Assembly (NCBI GenBank): GCA_964369445.1
Contig: CAYJFU010000036.1
Coordinates: 1-23,611 of the forward strand
DNA length: 23,611 bases
Direction of reading: 5' to 3'
DNA from: CAYJBH01 sp964369445
Lineage (GTDB): Bacteria > Bacillota > Clostridia > Oscillospirales > Ruminococcaceae
Part shown: in pieces, positions 22,596 through 23,611 of the stretch
Layout of the letters: every line of letters begins with the position of its first letter
Numbering within the stretch: the stretch's first letter is position 1
Notes under the pieces: generated by a model
What the model saw: the letters and a program-made list of their open reading frames with translations, nothing else
What the model was told of the DNA's origin: nothing
The model's database searches: none
Made by a program: the position numbers and the translations under genes

Positions 22596-23437
22596 TAAAT
22601 ACTCTTTTAGACTATCTCTCATACGATTTTGTAATATATGCGTTTATTGTCGGCATTCTTATTGCGTTTTGCTCATCACTGCTGGGCGCGACACTTGTAC
22701 TCAAGCGCCTATCCTACATAGGTGACGGCTTATCGCACATTGCTTTTGGCGGCATAGCTATCGCGGCGGTACTGGATATCGCAAACCAAGATGCACTGGT
22801 GTTTCCCGTGACAGCAATTAGCGCCGTGATACTGCTCCGGATAGGCAAAAACACAAAAATAAACGGCGATGCCGCCATAGCAATGATGTCTGTCGGCTCG
22901 CTCGCCGTGGGTTACCTGCTGATGAACGTTTTTTCTGTCTCGACCAACCTTGCCGGCGATGTCTGCACGACGTTGTTTGGCTCGACATCAATTTTAACGC
23001 TCACCGCCTCCGATGTTATGACGAGTTTGGTTCTGTCGCTATTTGTTATTGTCATATTTGTAGTGTTTTACAATAAAATCTTCTCCGTTACCTTTGATGA
23101 AACGTTCGCAAAGGCAACCGGCATCAAAGCCGACCTCTACAACCTGATTATAGCCATAACCATAGCCGCTGTTATCGTCGTTGCAATGAATCTTGTCGGC
23201 TCGCTTTTAATCAGTGCACTTGTGGTTTTCCCGGCACTGGCATCAATGAGGGTTTTTAACAACTTTAAATCAGTCATTATATCTTCCTCTGTCATTTCGG
23301 TTTTTTGCGCCTTTGTCGGAATTGTAATATCAATTTTATACGGCACCCCCGTGGGTAGCACTATCGTGACGGTGAACCTTGTGATTTTTGCGGGTTGCTG
23401 GTTGCTATCGCATGTTAAAACTATGAGTTTGCGCTAA
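22592..23437 (+). CDS. znuB: Zinc ABC transporter permease
   Basis: A 281-residue membrane permease of the ABC-3 (ZnuB/MntB) family with about eight hydrophobic spans. Typical elements are GATLVLKRLSYIGDGLSHIAFGGIA near the N-terminus and LVGSLLISALVVFPALASMR towards the C-terminus. It starts inside the znuC stop (ATGA overlap) and ends the operon. No hairpin with a U-run is visible in the 76 nt before the tRNA promoter. Confidence 0.94.
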   Translation: MINTLLDYLSYDFVIYAFIVGILIAFCSSLLGATLVLKRLSYIGDGLSHIAFGGIAIAAVLDIANQDALVFPVTAISAVILLRIGKNTKINGDAAIAMMSVGSLAVGYLLMNVFSVSTNLAGDVCTTLFGSTSILTLTASDVMTSLVLSLFVIVIFVVFYNKIFSVTFDETFAKATGIKADLYNLIIAITIAAVIVVAMNLVGSLLISALVVFPALASMRVFNNFKSVIISSSVISVFCAFVGIVISILYGTPVGSTIVTVNLVIFAGCWLLSHVKTMSLR

Positions 23438-23513
23438 ACATTATCTACATCAAAGGTTTGACTAAATTAAAATTAATGCAAGCAAAACAATTCAAAAAAT
23501 TTGCATAAAGTGT

Positions 23514-23542
23514 TTGACAAAACAATTAAAATGTGTTAAAAT
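23514..23542 (+). promoter_or_regulatory. tRNA promoter
   Basis: TTGACA (23514-23519), 17-bp spacer, TAAAAT (23537-23542) with an extended -10 TG, 18 nt before the tRNA. Confidence 0.8.
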
Positions 23543-23560
23543 AACAAAGCACAAAAATAT

Positions 23561-23611
23561 TGCCGAATTGTGTAACGGTAGCACGGCAGACTCTGACTCT
23601 GTTTGTCTGGG
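23561..23611 (+). tRNA. tRNA-Gln (anticodon CUG), cut by the window end
   Basis: The acceptor 5' strand TGCCGAA, D arm GTGT-AACGGTA-GCAC, and anticodon stem GCAGA/TCTGT (one G-U) around loop CTCTGAC give anticodon CTG, which reads CAG glutamine codons. The variable loop starts at the end; the T arm and 3' acceptor strand lie beyond the window. Confidence 0.9.

Overview
The window looks like a scaffold from a low-to-mid GC Gram-positive bacterium of the class Clostridia, probably a gut-type Oscillospiraceae/Ruminococcaceae relative assembled from a metagenome. The evidence is strong AGGAGG-type ribosome sites, frequent TTG starts, consensus TTGACA-17-TATAAT promoters, lipoprotein solute-binding proteins, and clostridial-type DegV, FchA, FolD, G5-M23 and DUF2752 proteins. 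Five N runs interrupt coding sequence (four of 10 N, one of 100 N). They break reading frames artificially, and I treat each interrupted gene as one gene.

Layout. 1-4.2 kb: an AGCS amino-acid/cation symporter on the minus strand, divergent from a LacI-family plus PucR-family regulator pair. 4.2-11.5 kb: a minus-strand sugar operon read from right to left. It encodes a solute-binding lipoprotein, two CUT1 permeases, a class II aldolase, an ADP-dependent phosphofructokinase/glucokinase-family kinase, a second class II aldolase and an RpiR-family regulator. No transport ATPase is encoded, so a shared one elsewhere is likely. Its promoter is near-perfect and its -10 box lies inside a 17-bp palindrome. 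Three intercistronic hairpins divide the operon into binding protein, permeases, enzymes and regulator. 11.4-12.1 kb: a 760-bp intergenic region with two further promoter candidates, hairpins and a possible 17-residue ORF. 12.1-14.1 kb: a minimal MGMT-type alkyltransferase convergent with a LuxR-type regulator, separated by a G/C hairpin. 14.4-16.4 kb: a membrane-anchored LysM-G5-M23 cell-wall endopeptidase. 16.7-20.0 kb: a DegV fatty-acid-binding protein, the folate pair FchA-FolD, a DUF2752 membrane protein and a zinc-ribbon/TM2 membrane protein, closed by a terminator. 20.1-23.4 kb: a Fur-family regulator (probably Zur) and a znuA-znuC-znuB zinc importer. 23.5 kb to the end: a tRNA-Gln(CUG) with its own promoter, cut by the window edge.

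How it works together. The sugar operon can be read as a complete route: import, phosphorylation by a kinase that may use ADP, and aldol cleavage by one or both aldolases. The terminal RpiR protein probably senses a phosphosugar and acts on the palindrome over the promoter, which has the same TGTAAT-N3-ATTACA layout as known HexR (RpiR-family) sites. This operon is the best candidate for an undescribed system. Other points of interest are an SD-like sequence at the predicted 5' end of its mRNA, a FolD with two replaced catalytic residues beside FchA, and a His-rich repeat in ZnuA whose 100-N gap is flanked by two identical 55-bp ends and is almost certainly an assembly artefact.
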